From Sinohyriopsis cumingii (taxonomy: Eukaryota; Mollusca; Bivalvia; Unionida; Unionidae), in the NCBI GenBank assembly GCA_028554795.2, contig CM068839.1:15965220-16029219 (forward strand): a DNA stretch of 64,000 bases, read 5' to 3'. Of the stretch, positions 50,195 to 63,346 are shown piece after piece. The first letter of the stretch is position 1. Every line of letters starts with the position of its first letter. The translations under genes and the position numbers were made by a program. Below the pieces are notes generated by a model. It made no database searches. It was not told where the DNA came from and saw only the letters and a program-made list of their open reading frames with translations.

Positions 50195-53100
50195 TTTTTT
50201 CTTAAATTTTCATGGGGGGGGGGTTGTTTTCTTGTTTTACTGTATTTTCTTTCATGTGTACACATTAAAGTACTAGGATTTTTGTTCATCCATCTTTTTT
50301 GTTTTCTTGATGCCTGTATTGAGCAAATCTGATGTCAGATGAATGAGGAAATGCACTTTCGATCGGATTGTTAGTGGCAATCGAAATAACCTTAAACATT
50401 TTCTTTTGGATTTTATTAGATGACATTCCTTTTGCACCATGTGAGCCTTATGGTAGGTTCTGTGTTTGTCACCAGTTGTACATTCTCTGTCAATATTTGC
50501 TATTTTCAACTCTGACATAAAACCACTTAACAGATTTTGACTAAATCTCAGTCAGTATCCAGGCATAAAGGTCTCCAAGTTGTAAAAATTGTGCTGATCA
50601 TCCATCAAATATGAAGGAAGATTAGTTTTTGTACTGAAACTTTCATTTTAGGCCTTGATACTCTAGTATGTATAATGAAGATATGAACCTTGGACAACTC
50701 AGCTCATTCTCAATGTAAAGCACAATATGTCCACAGTAATTTTCATGAACACTCAGAACACAACTGGAACTTGTGATATGGGTTTAGTAAATGCAGTAGT
50801 CTAGGCAGTGAAGTTCAGTAGTCAAGGCCGTGAAGCACATTTTGACATTGTAATACAAAAATTCACCAATACAAGTCATAAATAAGGACTTGCAACATTT
50901 GTCAGTTTTAAGTCAGACTTCATTTTCAGCCAAAGTGATGATGTTTTCCCATTTTAAAGTGGTATTCTGCTTTTCTCCTGGCCTAAATTCAATTTACCTG
51001 GATATGGTCCATTTTTCTCTATCATCTACAATCTGGTTTTCAAATAACATTCTGTTTAGCCCCATTCCACAATAATGTAACCATACAAAGACAATACTTG
51101 TAACAGTATTCAGTCCATATGTTCATTAACGGATGATCATCGTAAAGCTGATCATCATCGTAAAGCATGTACTGATTGATCTAAAAGTTTCTTCTCATTG
51201 AATGACTCTTTGCATAATGGAAATTGATGGAAATAAGTACACAAGCCAAATATGGCATATCAAATTATCAGCTGAATCATGAACACACAAAAAATTGGAT
51301 AAAGGTTTGAAAAATATGTAGAATGGGAAAGAGCTGAAAGTCAATGGAAACATAGTTGTTCAATATATAAGAAAACTGAATGTCACAGGACTTTCAATCT
51401 GTGCCAGTCAACGACTAACTACTACTGACAACTCTAGTGTCTAAAACGTTCAATCAGAAGGAGCTGAACCAGTGCGATTTGGAAGGTAAAAGATTTCAAA
51501 CTGATTCCCTTCCAAAATTTAAGAAGAGATAAAGCATAGATCATAAAGCATTGGGAAAGTGATGATATACTTGCCAGATACCCTTGTCTATCAAAGGTCT
51601 CTACCAGTCACCCTTGATTTGACAGGAATGATATTATCGACTTCAAATCAGGAAGAATAAATACAGAAAGCCACAACTTGATACAGAACATCAAATATGG
51701 TCTGAAGGAATCAGGAAAAGTGTGATACAATATTTTAAGTGAGACGACAGATGCAACCCATTCAGAATATGCAAATTGCATGTAGACAATACACAGAGGA
51801 CCTTAAAGGGAAGAAGAAAACTCTTGTTGAGAATGAAAACAAAATAACTCTACATTTGCCTACAAAATCAATGATTACAAAATGGAAAATAAACGAAACA
51901 TTTGCCTCAGCTGCAAAAAATGCAAGACAAGCACATTAATATCGACAGGCTGTGTCCAATTAGGGAAAAGACAAGTTAATTTATGTGATTATTTTTATAC
52001 AGTTTATGTATATAAATAAAACCTGTTACCATGAAAGAATAAAAGCAAACCAGATTTATTTAGAAGAAAAAATTGTGATATACATGTAATATGTGCTGCA
52101 AAAATTAACAAATTATTGTAGCTGAATTATTGTGTGCACATTTAATAACTTCAGCACTAATATTACTGGACAACAAGTTGATGTGAAAATGAACATTGTA
52201 AAATTCTTAAAGTATTGTTTAACACTGGGCAGGTTTGTTCTTTTTCAAATGATTTTTTTCTTGTTGGAATGAAGTAACAATGTTATAAAATATGATAATA
52301 TGGGTCACCAGGTGCAGTTTTGTATGCTCTCAGAGTCGACAGTGCATTTTTTGCTGAGTGTTTTCATCCTTCTGAACCCCCGATCTGGCTCACCATCCCC
52401 TGAGACCCTGCTAGGGTTAGGATTCCCAGACATCCCTTCACATTTTTTTTAAAGAACCAAAATCATCTTGTCAAACTTAATGTCTGTTGGTGAAATTCAG
52501 TCCTGGCTTCCTATTCACAAACTTGCTAAACTTTACTACACAATCAACCCCGATCTGGCAATAAAGAAAAAACATACAGTTTATATATGAAAGGGATAAC
52601 AGTTGCTTAGTTGCAAAATATATTTACAAATTTATTTTCATGAAATTCTACTTATACTTGCTTATAAATGAAATCCAACTTAAAATAACATAAACCCTGA
52701 ACAGGACCTATGCCACTGCTCCACTGGTTACTGCTAACAATCACAAAGATCCAGATCTGCCAGCTCACTTTGACAGCAAATCTGTGTCTCTGCAGTCTTT
52801 GCATTTGGACAGGACTTACAAGCAAATATATGGTATGTAAATTGATCTCTGAACTCCGAAGGATATGATAACTGCAAGAAAAACATAGATGCCTTGAGTG
52901 AGGGCTCTGATACCTAGTCATGATTTACCCCCAAAATTGAACTTGTGCTCAGACATTCTGAACTGGTACACAAACATCCTGAATTTGTGCAGAGACATAC
53001 AATATAAAAAGAAAATAAATTTCACATGTACAATTGAAATCTTTATTATCATGATCATATGCTAGTAAATGTAATACTCACAAAATAAATACAACACATG

Positions 53101-53545
53101 AATATAAGCATTGTCTTTTAAAATATCACAGCAATTTTGTGGTCTATGTAAGCATCACCTGAATTAAAAAATTAAGGTCTGTATCTTCAGTTTTTTTAAA
53201 CTAACTTTCCTAAATTTTCTTTGCTCATACTGCAACTGAAGGAAACCAATTATCTTTCCTTTCTTCAATATCTACATAGGGATGGAAAAACAGCTTATTT
53301 CTGAAGTATGTTAATTGTTCCTAATCTTAAAATATTTTACATCAATTATTGTGTACTGTAAATTATTTTTTTTTAAATGCTTCATACTTATCTGAAACAT
53401 TAACAAAAAGAGGACATTCAGTCCCCATCATGAAGAAATACAAGATTTTTATTTAAATAGTTTTAATTGAAAACAAGCATGGTTGAACAGGTAGAAGAAA
53501 CAACTGATCTCAGACGGAAGAGTGATATGTGTGTTTTTTGAAGAC
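50195..53545. other. Convergent intergenic region and 3' UTRs
   Basis: Between the zinc-finger stop and the GAS8 stop, which face each other. Plus-strand ATTAAA occurs near 50264 and AATAAA near 52013; either could end the zinc-finger transcript. A G9 tract follows the stop. No coding potential or known repeat is evident. Confidence 0.5.
53448..53453 (-). terminator. AATAAA poly(A) signal of GAS8
   Basis: AATAAA on the minus strand lies 92 nt beyond the GAS8 stop codon. It is the first canonical signal on that strand. Confidence 0.65.
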
Positions 53546-53695
53546 TTAGGATGGAGCTGACACAAGACCAGCTGGCCCTTGTCCCAGGGTCTGTCCTCCT
53601 ACAGTGCTCTCCAGTGGTTTGAAGCCCAGTTCCTCTGTGGGGATACCAAACTGGTTCAACTTAGCTTCATATGTCCTTAACAAATCATTATGAGC
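53546..53695 (-). CDS. GAS8: GAS8/DRC4, last coding exon
   Basis: Encodes [20 protein letters not shown] and the highly conserved C-terminus [16 protein letters not shown] with stop TAA at 53546-53548. GAS8 (DRC4) is a coiled-coil subunit of the nexin-dynein regulatory complex of cilia and flagella. On the minus strand the acceptor is TTTTTTCTTCCAG and the exon begins in phase 0 after ARVCK from the previous exon. Confidence 0.93.
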   Translation of the reverse strand, partial: AHNDLLRTYEAKLNQFGIPTEELGFKPLESTVGGQTLGQGPAGLVSAPS

Positions 53696-54544
53696 CTGGA
53701 AGAAAAAATTGACCAAGGATGAGTGAAAACATACAGTAATCACCCTGTAGCACAGTGTGGTTCATGAAATCCACACAAGTATACTACAATATAGGCCAGA
53801 CCACACAGATGCAAGATATGTTATGGAAAAGGTTACATCATGTAGGAGTATGTTTGTCATATGTGAAACACCATTGCAAATGATTCTTGTCAACCAAGTA
53901 AAGAAATAACTAGATTTGTGTTTGTTAAAAAATGTATGACCTCACAGTCAAGTCTAAGTAAAAAAAAATTAAAAAGTAAAAGACATTTTAAAAATTTGCC
54001 CCAATGATCCAAAAATAAAACTAGATCATGCACATGTCCATTTAAACATAGACACAAAATTTAATTTGTCTACCTTAAGTGGTTTTTGCTAAGTCAGGCT
54101 AATAAGGTTCTTGTTGAAAATGGTCTGAGTGAGAGAAATTAAATAAAAAATGTGTTTAAAAAAATTGAAAAATTGCAGTAATGACCTGAAAAGCTAATCT
54201 GGTCATCAAAATATGAATATATCCAACAAATTTAATTTGTCTACATAAGGCAATATTTTTAAAACTCTTGCTAACATTGATTTTATCACAGTCTAATCAG
54301 GTCATTTACTTGTTTTGTAAAATTTCATGACACTGTTTAATAGTCATGCTATCACACCAAGATGGATTTGGAATGGATGTACAGATTTACATATGTATGG
54401 ATATGTACCACAATATCAAGGAAATAACTCATTTTAGCCAACTTAATACATTCCATGATGATACCCATTTCATTTGTGGAAGATGCTACAAAAGTGTAAG
54501 ACTTTTGTAAAGCTGGACTGCCTAATTATATTCCTATCTGCACC

Positions 54545-54835
54545 ATATACTACAATATACCTGGCCTTATGTACAATGTGTATAGCACTCCTGTCAATCT
54601 TATATGACAATAAACTTGGCCTTATGTACAATGTGTATAGCACTCCTGTCAATCTTATTTGACAATAAACTTGGCCTTATGTACAATGTGTATAGCACTC
54701 CTGTCAATCTTATCTGACAATAAACTTGGCCTTATGTACAATGTGTATAGCACTCCTGTCAATCTTATATGACAATAAACTTGGCCTTATGTACAATGTG
54801 TATAGCACTCCTGTCAATCATATTTGACAATAAAC
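54545..54835. repeat. 55-bp minisatellite, 5 copies
   Basis: The unit is ATAAACTTGGCCTTATGTAC followed by AATGTGTATAGCACTCCTGTCAATCTTATATGACA. Copies differ by one or two bases. Confidence 0.9.
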
Positions 54836-55164
54836 TTAGCATTGAAGAGCACTTAACTGTGCTTTTTTGCCCAATCAACACATAGCATCCATTCATTTCC
54901 ATGACCAGGTGGTTACAATCCAAAATTAGGCTAATACCAATCCAACACAAATGGAGGTTTTACTGAATACAACAACCCAACTTGTGCCAAATTTCTGGAA
55001 GTTTGTGTTTGTAACATTTTTTAAAGACTTTCAAAATTCTTTCTTTATATTTTGTAACTTACTGTTTTCAATGAAACAGATATGTTTAAAGTTGTAATAC
55101 TTTCCATCATATGAGCATTTTCAAGCATATTTCTATTATTTTTAGAGCCCACTTAAAAAAATCA

Positions 55165-55290
55165 TGCATTCTTCAAGGTAACCACCAAAGTTCAGGCACT
55201 TTTCAAAATAACCACAAATTTTCAAACACATTTCATGGTAACCACCTAAATTTCAAGCACTTGTCATGGTAACCACCAAATTTAAAGTAC
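55165..55290. repeat. About 36-bp diverged tandem repeat
   Basis: Three to four units of GGTAACCACCAAATTT.A.GCACTTTTCAT are visible, with substitutions and length changes. Confidence 0.65.
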
Positions 55291-55764
55291 TTCTGAAGAT
55301 TGTGCAAACCCTGAATAACCAAACATTTTCTCATTTTTCTCAAATCATAACAAGAGATTTTCTTTTAATAATAGATATATCAGAATTATGTTGAAAATTT
55401 CCTACTGTGTATTTTTTAACATTATTAAATTTTGACTATGTAAATGAAAATGTTAACAATGTATGGGTTCTGTATTAAGTTAACTACAAACTAATCATAG
55501 TTATTTATGTAAAATCTAAACAATTCCTTGACCCAGATAGTAGTAGGCTGCTGAGTTTTTTAATCCATATTTAGACAAGATTTACAAAAATATACATAAG
55601 GTTTATCCTTTATTTTTATGGGAGAAGGTTCCTTTCCATAAAATGTTTGGTAAGAAAGAGTTTTGATATAAGCTGGTCTTGGAAAACTGTATTTGTAGAT
55701 CTGACCTCTCAAGTTATCAATTACTTATCTGCTGAATACATATTTCTGAATGTGAAAAATTACC

Positions 55765-56430
55765 CATCCATTAAAAAGTCTATTCAAGTACCATCCATTT
55801 CAAAGTCCATTCAAGTACCATCCATTAAAAAGTCTATTCAAAGACCATCCATTTCAAAGTCCTTTCAAGTACCATCCATTAAAAAGTCCATTCCAAAAGC
55901 ATCCATTTCAAAGTCCATTCAAGTACCATCCATTAAAAAGTCTATTCATGTACCATCCATTAAAAACTCCATTCACATAGCATCCATTTAAAAGTCCATT
56001 CAAGTACCATCCATTAAAATTCTAATAGCATCCATTTCAAAGTCTATTCAAGTACCATCCATTAAAAAGTCCATTCAAATAGCATCCATTAAAAAGTCTA
56101 TTCAAGTACCATCCATTAAAAAGTCCATTCAAATAGCATCCATTAAAAAGTCTATTCAAGTACCATCCATTAAAAAGTCCATTCAAATAGCATCCATTAA
56201 AAACTCCATTCAAATAGCGTCCATTTAAAAGTCCATTCAAGTACCATCCATTAAAAAGTCCATTCTAATAGCATCCATTTCAAAGTCCATTCAAGTACCA
56301 TCCATTAAAAAGTCCATTCAAATAGCATCCATTAAAAACTCAATTCAAATAGCATCCATTTAAAAGTCAATTCAAGTACCACCCATTAAAAAGTACATTA
56401 AATAGCATCCATTTAAAAGTCCATTCAAGT
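55765..56430. repeat. 27-bp minisatellite, about 24 copies
   Basis: The unit is AAAGTCCATTCAAGTACCAT followed by CCATTAA, 27 bp, with alternating CAAGTACC and CAAATAGC versions. The alternation gives a 54-bp super-period in part of the array. Open frames on both strands follow from 27 being a multiple of 3. Confidence 0.9.
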
Positions 56431-56770
56431 ACCATCAGATCAGGATCTTTCTCTTTTGCAGTTTGACTTGACTTTTAAGTGAGTATATATGGAATTTACA
56501 ATGTAACAAACAGCTCTGAAAGTCATCTACACATAATCTGATATGTTTGTTCAATTCTAATTAGCTTAAAACAAGAACTTTTTAGATATACCCCATTTCA
56601 GTCAATCCCTCTTGATAGTCAAAATCTTTAGAATAACATATTTTTAAAATAAAATAGGAAAACAAAGTTAATTATATATTCTGTACAATGTTAGTTACAA
56701 TGAATCACATGAATGATATTACTTTTTAGTTTTCAAAAATTTATTTGAACTGTAGAAGCAAGACACTAAC

Positions 56771-56836
56771 CTTGCATACACGAGCCAGTTCGTACTGGAG
56801 ATCTTTGATGGCACTGTTCTTGGAATCCAGCACATC
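56771..56836 (-). CDS. GAS8: GAS8/DRC4, exon
   Basis: 22 codons, [22 protein letters not shown], phase 0 at both ends. Acceptor CATTTGCAG and donor GTTAGT on the minus strand. It continues the coiled coil between RKLE and AHNDLL. Confidence 0.92.
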
Positions 56837-57844
56837 CTGCAAATGGAAAAACACTGAATTAAATGTTTTCTCTATACTTAATGTGAATAATGATACAAAA
56901 GCTGAACTATACCTATTCAATAATAACAGAAGCCATATACACTTTGATTCATTAGCAGATGACTTATTGTTATTATCCTGTTGATTAATACTTCAAAGCA
57001 TCACCTTGATGCAGAATGAGAATGACGGAAGCAATTTACAGATGATAAAATATCTGACTCAAAAGTATTAACAACATTTTCATAAAATGAAAGCAATAGC
57101 CATAATGGTATTTTGGCTCTTTTTAGAGATACCTTACTGTTGAACTAAAAATGTTCAACTTGTAAGTCAAGAACTGATACATAATAATAAATTTCCTGAC
57201 CAAAAAATTATTCTTAAGTATCTCAGTGATGCTGTGGAGCTGACCCTAGGAGTCTGGGACATCTATGCTGCCAAGTAGTTTCTGCTTTATTCCCACACTA
57301 TTCGTTTGAAAACAAGCATCTGTCATGTGGAAAAATATCCTATTCAGCAAGCTAACCAGAGACTTATAGGCATTTGAAAGCTTCCAATATCAGTTCCCAT
57401 TTAAGTGAAACACAACATATGTGCATGTAATCTCTCTTGGATCTTCTGGAAGATTCCTGTAAAATCAGTAAAACTCATATTTCATGAGCTGGAGAACTCT
57501 TTGATTTTTTTAATACTTAATTTAATTTTGTGAAACTTCTAGACATTTTTGTGTACTTCCACTAAAGTGATCCCATATGCCTGGCAACAACTTTTTCTTT
57601 CAGTAAGAAAAATTGTTGATAATTAAAATTTTCTTCAAAATGATAAATGCTGTATATTTCTGGGCTTTAGGAATATATTTATTTCACCACTGATATTCCT
57701 AGTGTCTAATAATATTAAGAAAAAAACAGACTGTCCATCATTTAACAGAACAGGTAGGCAGGGCTTTTGGATTGGCCAATAAATGAAGCCGAAAAAATTC
57801 TCCATGCACCGACACAGAGTATAAGAAGTTATGTATCAGGAGAT

Positions 57845-58655
57845 CACCTAATATCTTGTCATTAAAATCTTCAAGAAACAGTTTGGGGTAAATGTACATG
57901 CTATCTTGTCATTAAAATCTTCAAGAAACAGTTTGGGGTAAATGTACATCCTATCTTGTCTTTATAATCTTCTAGAAACAGTTTGGGGTAAATGTACATC
58001 CTATCTTGTCTTTAAAATTTTCAAGAAGCAGTTTGGGGTAAATGTACATCCTATCTTGTCTTTAAAATCTTCAAGAAGCAGTTTGGGGTAAATGTACATC
58101 CTATCTTGTCTTTAAAATTTTCAAGAAGCAGTTTGGGGTAAATGTACATCCTATCTTGTCTTTAAAATCTTCAAGAAGCAGTTTGGGATAAATGTACATC
58201 CTATCTTGTCTTTAAAATCTTCAAGAAACAGTTTGGGGTAAATGTACATCCTATCTTGTCTTTAAAATCTTCAAGAAGCAGTTTGGGATAAATGTACATC
58301 CTATCTTGTCTTTAAAATCTTCAAGAAACAGTTTAGGGTAAATGTACATCCTATCTTGTCTTTAAAATCTTCAAGAAACAGTTTAGGGTAAATGTACATC
58401 CTATCTTGTCTTTAAAATCTTCAAGAAACAGTTTGGGGTAAATGTACATCCTATCTTGTCTTTAAAATCTTCAAGAAACAGTTTGGGGTAAATGTACATC
58501 ATATCTTTGTCTTTAAAATCTTCAAGAAACAGTTTGGGGTAAATGTACATCCTATCTTGTCTTTATAATCTTCTAGAAACAGTTTGGGGTAAATGTACAT
58601 CCTATCTTGTCTTTAAAATTTTCAAGAAACAGTTTGGGGTAAATATACATGCAGT
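57845..58655. repeat. 50-bp minisatellite, about 16 copies
   Basis: The unit is CTATCTTGTCTTTAAAATCT followed by TCAAGAAACAGTTTGGGGTAAATGTACATC. Variants (AAGCAG, GGGATAAATG, TATAATCTTCTAG) occur in neighbouring copies in a patterned way, suggesting growth by duplication of several units at once. Confidence 0.9.
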
Positions 58656-59689
58656 CCATCACCTGATAAACTAAAGATAAGAACTGACAAATATGATTTC
58701 TATTGATATCAATGAGCTAGTTTACATGTCAGTTTTTATATACCCACTTTTTGTGTTTATTAAATATGATTGTGAGAGGTGTTTAAATTAAATGATCAAA
58801 ATCTCAAAATGAACTTTTAAAAAATTTCATATATCCTTACCAAGAACATGTATCAATAGCAATTTGTGGAATGTCATTATTTTGACACTGAAAACTGAAA
58901 TAATTCAGTAAATTAATTCAAAATTTATATCAGGGTATATCTCATTATAACATAAAAGATATGATGTTTGAAAACAAAACAGATAGGGGACTAAATGTGC
59001 TCAATTTAAAAATGAAAAGAGGCAAATTCAATCAAACAGACTTAGAAATTTGGTAAGAGGAAACAAAATATCCATTCTTGGCAATTTATATTTATTTATT
59101 AGTTTGGGGAAATACCAAAAAGTACTGAAGGGAATGAATGCTGTTTTATTTTTTTCCCTAAGATTTAAATTCATATTGTTATTTGAGATAAAATATCACC
59201 CCTTAAATGGGAATGCAGATTTTATACTATGATGAACCCCTTGCTTGCGGCCATTAATTGCTTGCGGCCATTAAAGAAATATCTAAAGCATCATAACAAT
59301 TATTCAGTTCATCATCTACTTACATCTCTGAAATCTTGTAATGACTCTGGCATGTATTTTTAGGCATTACACATAGATAATCTTTACTGATGTTAAAAGT
59401 ATCTTATTCCCCCACCCTGTCGGCACATTTTCATATTTTGTTGATTGGTAAATAACATTTTCTGCTACATGTTAATCTGATACTATTACAATACTGTATG
59501 CACAATTGACTTTGAATATTTCATTAGCGTGTATAAAGTTATGCACTAATCGTTACATTTTTTTTTTCATTATTCCTGTCAAATCATCTAAATAAAGATT
59601 ACTTTTAATGAGGTTTCATTTTGTTGGTTTTAATGCCATTTTTCAGAACATAATAGGCTATACAAGGTGTCCAATATATTTGGTAGAGA

Positions 59690-59830
59690 AAGATCCTGGG
59701 AAGAACCACCAACTCTCAGGAAGCTACACACTGGTCTTGCCAAGACTAAAATCCCATATGGACAGGGGTGAGATGTGAGTGATGTGTAATGGCAAGTGCC
59801 GTTGACCACTCAGCCACCCCCTGGGTCCCA
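59690..59830 (-). repeat. Possible tRNA-derived SINE fragment
   Basis: On the minus strand GGGTGGCTGAGTGGTCAACG resembles a tRNA Ser/Leu-like head with A-box, followed by GGCACTTGCCATTACACATC. The usual B-box is not clear, and no target duplication was found. Confidence 0.4.
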
Positions 59831-60716
59831 TTAATAAGAAAGTATGAAGTAAGCTGAAGCCTCTATATCTTGATATGAGTTATATGTTCTTACTATTACA
59901 ATGTTTGCAAAATAAAACCTTTTTATAATAAAAAAAAATGTGTACAACTACATTACACTTATATTTGCTTATATTTTTGGCAACATCTGACCAGTTTAGA
60001 GAAGTGGACAAAGGGTGTCTTGTCCCAATCTACTACTTAATCATTTTCCTTTTCAAACTAATACACATCTTAAGCAGTTTCTTTGATTTCCTTTATGTTT
60101 TTTTCTGTTATATTTTTCTTCTCAGCATATTAAGTATATAACTGATATAAATTTGTGTGAACAACGTAGTATTTGTGTTCTAGTAATATGCTGATAAAAA
60201 AAATTCTCTTGTATTGGAAACCTAAATCCCCCCCCCCACTTTGGACACATCACATGTATGAATATCATGTACATGGTCCATCCAGGATGACAGGCCCTGA
60301 AACTTTCCAAGTAAGAAATTTAAGCTCAAGTTCAAAATACCAAAATCTCTATCAAGTTTGCCAAGGAAGTTTAAATTTAGCAAGCAAAAGGAATAACCCA
60401 TGGTGACGAGTTTGAAAGTTCTGTAATTCTAACTTCATTTAAAGTTATGGAACTTTATAGCTTGAGTTTTGTGACTAGAAAAGTTCTGAGAATACAGTAC
60501 CTAGATCATACCAAAGATTACTTCCCTTGAGGGTGTATACTCAAATGTTACTATGACTTTTAATTTTGATCTTTTTTAATCTTAATGTCTGGTCAATTTT
60601 GAATGCGGCAGAATATTAATTAAGAAACTCCATTGTCAATCATACAAATCCAAGTTAAGACTCTCTCTATATCCTCCTGTGTAGATCACAAGAAATATTT
60701 CTTAAGAGCTACCAAC

Positions 60717-60926
60717 CTCCAGTTTTCTTGTGACAACTGTGAGTGCGGTGGGATCAAGATTGGAAGCAGATAGGACCTCATTGAGTTGAGCCTCTTTCTT
60801 CTCCAGTGTGTCTGCCAGAGCACCCAACTTCTTCTCTAGTAACAGGTTCTTAAAGTTACTCTTCTGCTGTACCTCATGGATTGCCTTGACAAACTTGCGA
60901 TACAGCTCATCCCGCTCATCCTGTGT
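60717..60926 (-). CDS. GAS8: GAS8/DRC4, exon
   Basis: 70 codons beginning [20 protein letters not shown] and ending [11 protein letters not shown], phase 0 at both ends. This is the most recognisable GAS8 region ([20 protein letters not shown]). Acceptor CCCTTGCAG and donor GTTGGT on the minus strand. Confidence 0.95.
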
Positions 60927-62223
60927 CTGCAAGGGACACAAACAAGTTTATTTATTATACATTACAGTAATAACAACACAAAATGATCACCTTTATTAGT
61001 ACCATGACAGGAGATCATAAAAATCCTTTATCACAATGTGTTGTAACACTTAACAACATCACATATCAACATCACAGAACAATGCAAAGTCCTTCCGATT
61101 GTGTAATAATGTGAGTCTTAAACTCGAGTAAATCTCACATGAAATGTATTAATACAACATGATACTGCAGCATCTCATCATATAATATTATTCAACTCAT
61201 TTCAAAAATTTCATATGAAATGAGAGTTTGTGCAATATCCCATTATACCACACACTCGAAACTGTTCATACGATAGAATAAGTTGTCTTTGTTGTAAAAG
61301 AATCTAGAAAATACGGAGCAAACCAATTATACTGGATGGGTGGCATCTCTGTACATCCTGGCAATGGAATTCAAAGTCAGCATAGTTTAAGTACAAAACA
61401 AGCTGTATTGTCTTAGTGGTATTCAGTCTCCACAGGGTTCTTTTGAACATATACTCAAATATTCATGCAAGACCATAAATTTCTGGTAATAACTTGCATA
61501 TAGGGAAATCAATACTTAACACTTTTAATGAGGTTTAGTACCAAGGCCATCAGGGATGACCCAAATGACCTGAATTAATTAAATCCCAAAGATACTGAAC
61601 TAAAGGAAAGCAACAAAGACCCTTCAAATAGCCACTGAATTCAAAAAGGCAAGAGTCATTACAAATTACAAAGAAGTCTAATTGCTTAATTGGAAGCTAC
61701 AGAATTTTGTTCAGTTCAATCACTTACCATGAAAGATTTAAGTCTCAGCAGGACAACTATTTCCTAGTGCTTTAGATATGATCTTTTCACATCTTATAAA
61801 ATCTCTTTTATATTCAAATATTGCGTGAGAAAAATAAATTAAAATACTTTTGTCAAATACATTTTGTCTTAAAAGAATGGGATATATTTTATAATTATTT
61901 TGACTTTCATAGTAATAATAATGTCTGATGATCTGGTAGTATTTTCACTAATTTTGAGGGTAAAATTGACAAAAAATGTTCTTCACAAGAAAAATTTGAC
62001 CCACAAAAGTCAAACTGTTTGATTCTTTGATTCTGTTAATTACCATCTAGTCTATTTTAATGATATTAAGTTGCTATTCCTTTAGTTTTCAAATGGAGCA
62101 ATTCCCTTAAATATTGGTCTAGGCATACTAGTGCCTTTTTTATTATACATAATATCTAACTTCATAGGATGGGCAAACATTTAACTGGCATCACTTTGCA
62201 CCTTCTACTGTGCAGGCACCCAC
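60927..62223. other. GAS8 intron
   Basis: Unique A/T-rich DNA; no exon, repeat or RNA gene recognised. Confidence 0.6.
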
Positions 62224-62310
62224 CTTTTCAAACCTTTGTTCAAGAACTTCGTGCTCCCATTTCAGAGCTCTCATTTCCTCCTCTGTCACCTTTAATCTGG
62301 CCTTTGTCAT
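62224..62310 (-). CDS. GAS8: GAS8/DRC4, exon
   Basis: 29 codons, [20 protein letters not shown] then EVLEQRFEK, phase 0 at both ends. The Met is internal and in frame with the preceding exon. Acceptor ATTCTTTCAG and donor GTGGGT on the minus strand. Confidence 0.93.
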
Positions 62311-63178
62311 CTGAAAGAATATCAAACAATTTATTATGAGACAATGTACATTATACTATTTCATGAGATATTACTGGTGTTCTTTTCGACTGAAGACAGA
62401 GCATACAAATATGTATAACTACAACTGCTCAAGAATTTCAGCTCCATAAGACAGAGATGCATGTAGACCAAGACAGGCAGGCAGACAGAGACAGACTAAC
62501 ACCATCCCAGTCATTACAAAGGCAGATGGATACAGACAAACTGTGTTACACCATGACATCAGCTCCAAGTCATAAGATTAGTCTGCATCAAGTATAAAAA
62601 AAACATGGTGCCAATAATGTCTTAGGCCATTTTCATGGCTATTTAAGTACATTTTAATAAAAAAAATTTAACTGCTGTAAACACTAAAATTAGTTAAAAT
62701 ACATAGTACTTATATTTTCTTCACACCTCTGTCTTATTAAGATGTGTTAAATGGTTTAAATCTATTGGAACATACATACAGCCCCACTCACCTCCTACCC
62801 CCAATCTATTATTGTAAATGATTATGCAGTAAACTTAAAAATCATATGTTAATGTAGCATTCAGGTTTAATACTGGTTAGCATTAGCTGAAACAAACATT
62901 GGTTAAACTAAATTGCAAAGGACTACATTACTTATAATGGTGGCTGTAACACTGAAAACTATGTAACAAGAAGGGAGAAAACACAAATGGTATCCTAAAT
63001 CTGACAATAAACCTCTTGCACATAGTTAAGTATGTTACTGTATATGCAATTAAAAAGATCCAGACTGGATAGGCTTTGTAAATAGCCTGTCTTTAGACCT
63101 CAATCCCTGGTCCACCTATATTACCTGAAGTCTTAATGACTGCATACCCAACCTTACATAGAAAAATCAGACACTTAC
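62311..63178. other. GAS8 intron
   Basis: Unique A/T-rich DNA without recognised features. Confidence 0.6.
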
Positions 63179-63346
63179 CCTAAGGGTTTCCTTATCTTTC
63201 TCGTAGTTGGCTAGTTGTTTTCTGAGCTCTTCAACTTCCTCACGAGCTTTCTGCAATGGCTCAGCCAGACGCTTGTTTTCAGCAATAACTTCTGCCATCT
63301 GTTTCTCCATTCTCTCTTCCTTCTTCTTCATCTCCTCCACTTGTTC
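63179..63346 (-). CDS. GAS8: GAS8/DRC4, exon (first visible from the right)
   Basis: 56 codons of coiled coil, beginning EQVEEMKKKEERMEKQMAEV and ending EKDKETLR, phase 0 at both ends. Acceptor TTTGTTGTAG and donor GTAAGT on the minus strand. Earlier exons, including the start, lie beyond 64000. Confidence 0.9.

Larger units (their letters stand above)
53696..56770. other. GAS8 intron
   Basis: No exon seen. The intron is rich in tandem repeats (54545-54835, 55165-55290 and 55765-56430), listed separately; the rest is A/T-rich unique DNA. Confidence 0.6.
56837..60716. other. GAS8 intron
   Basis: Contains the 50-bp minisatellite at 57845-58655 and a possible tRNA-SINE fragment at 59690-59830. 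Otherwise A/T-rich with no coding content. Confidence 0.6.

Noticed and set aside
51739..51939. 66-codon Lys/Gln-rich plus-strand frame between the two host genes
   Set aside because: No conserved motif, no promoter or splice signals, and A-rich composition that readily gives open frames.
55647..56240. Repeat-bearing frames (SIQVPSIKK and LFNGWYLNR types)
   Set aside because: Products of the 27-bp minisatellite in a GAS8 intron.
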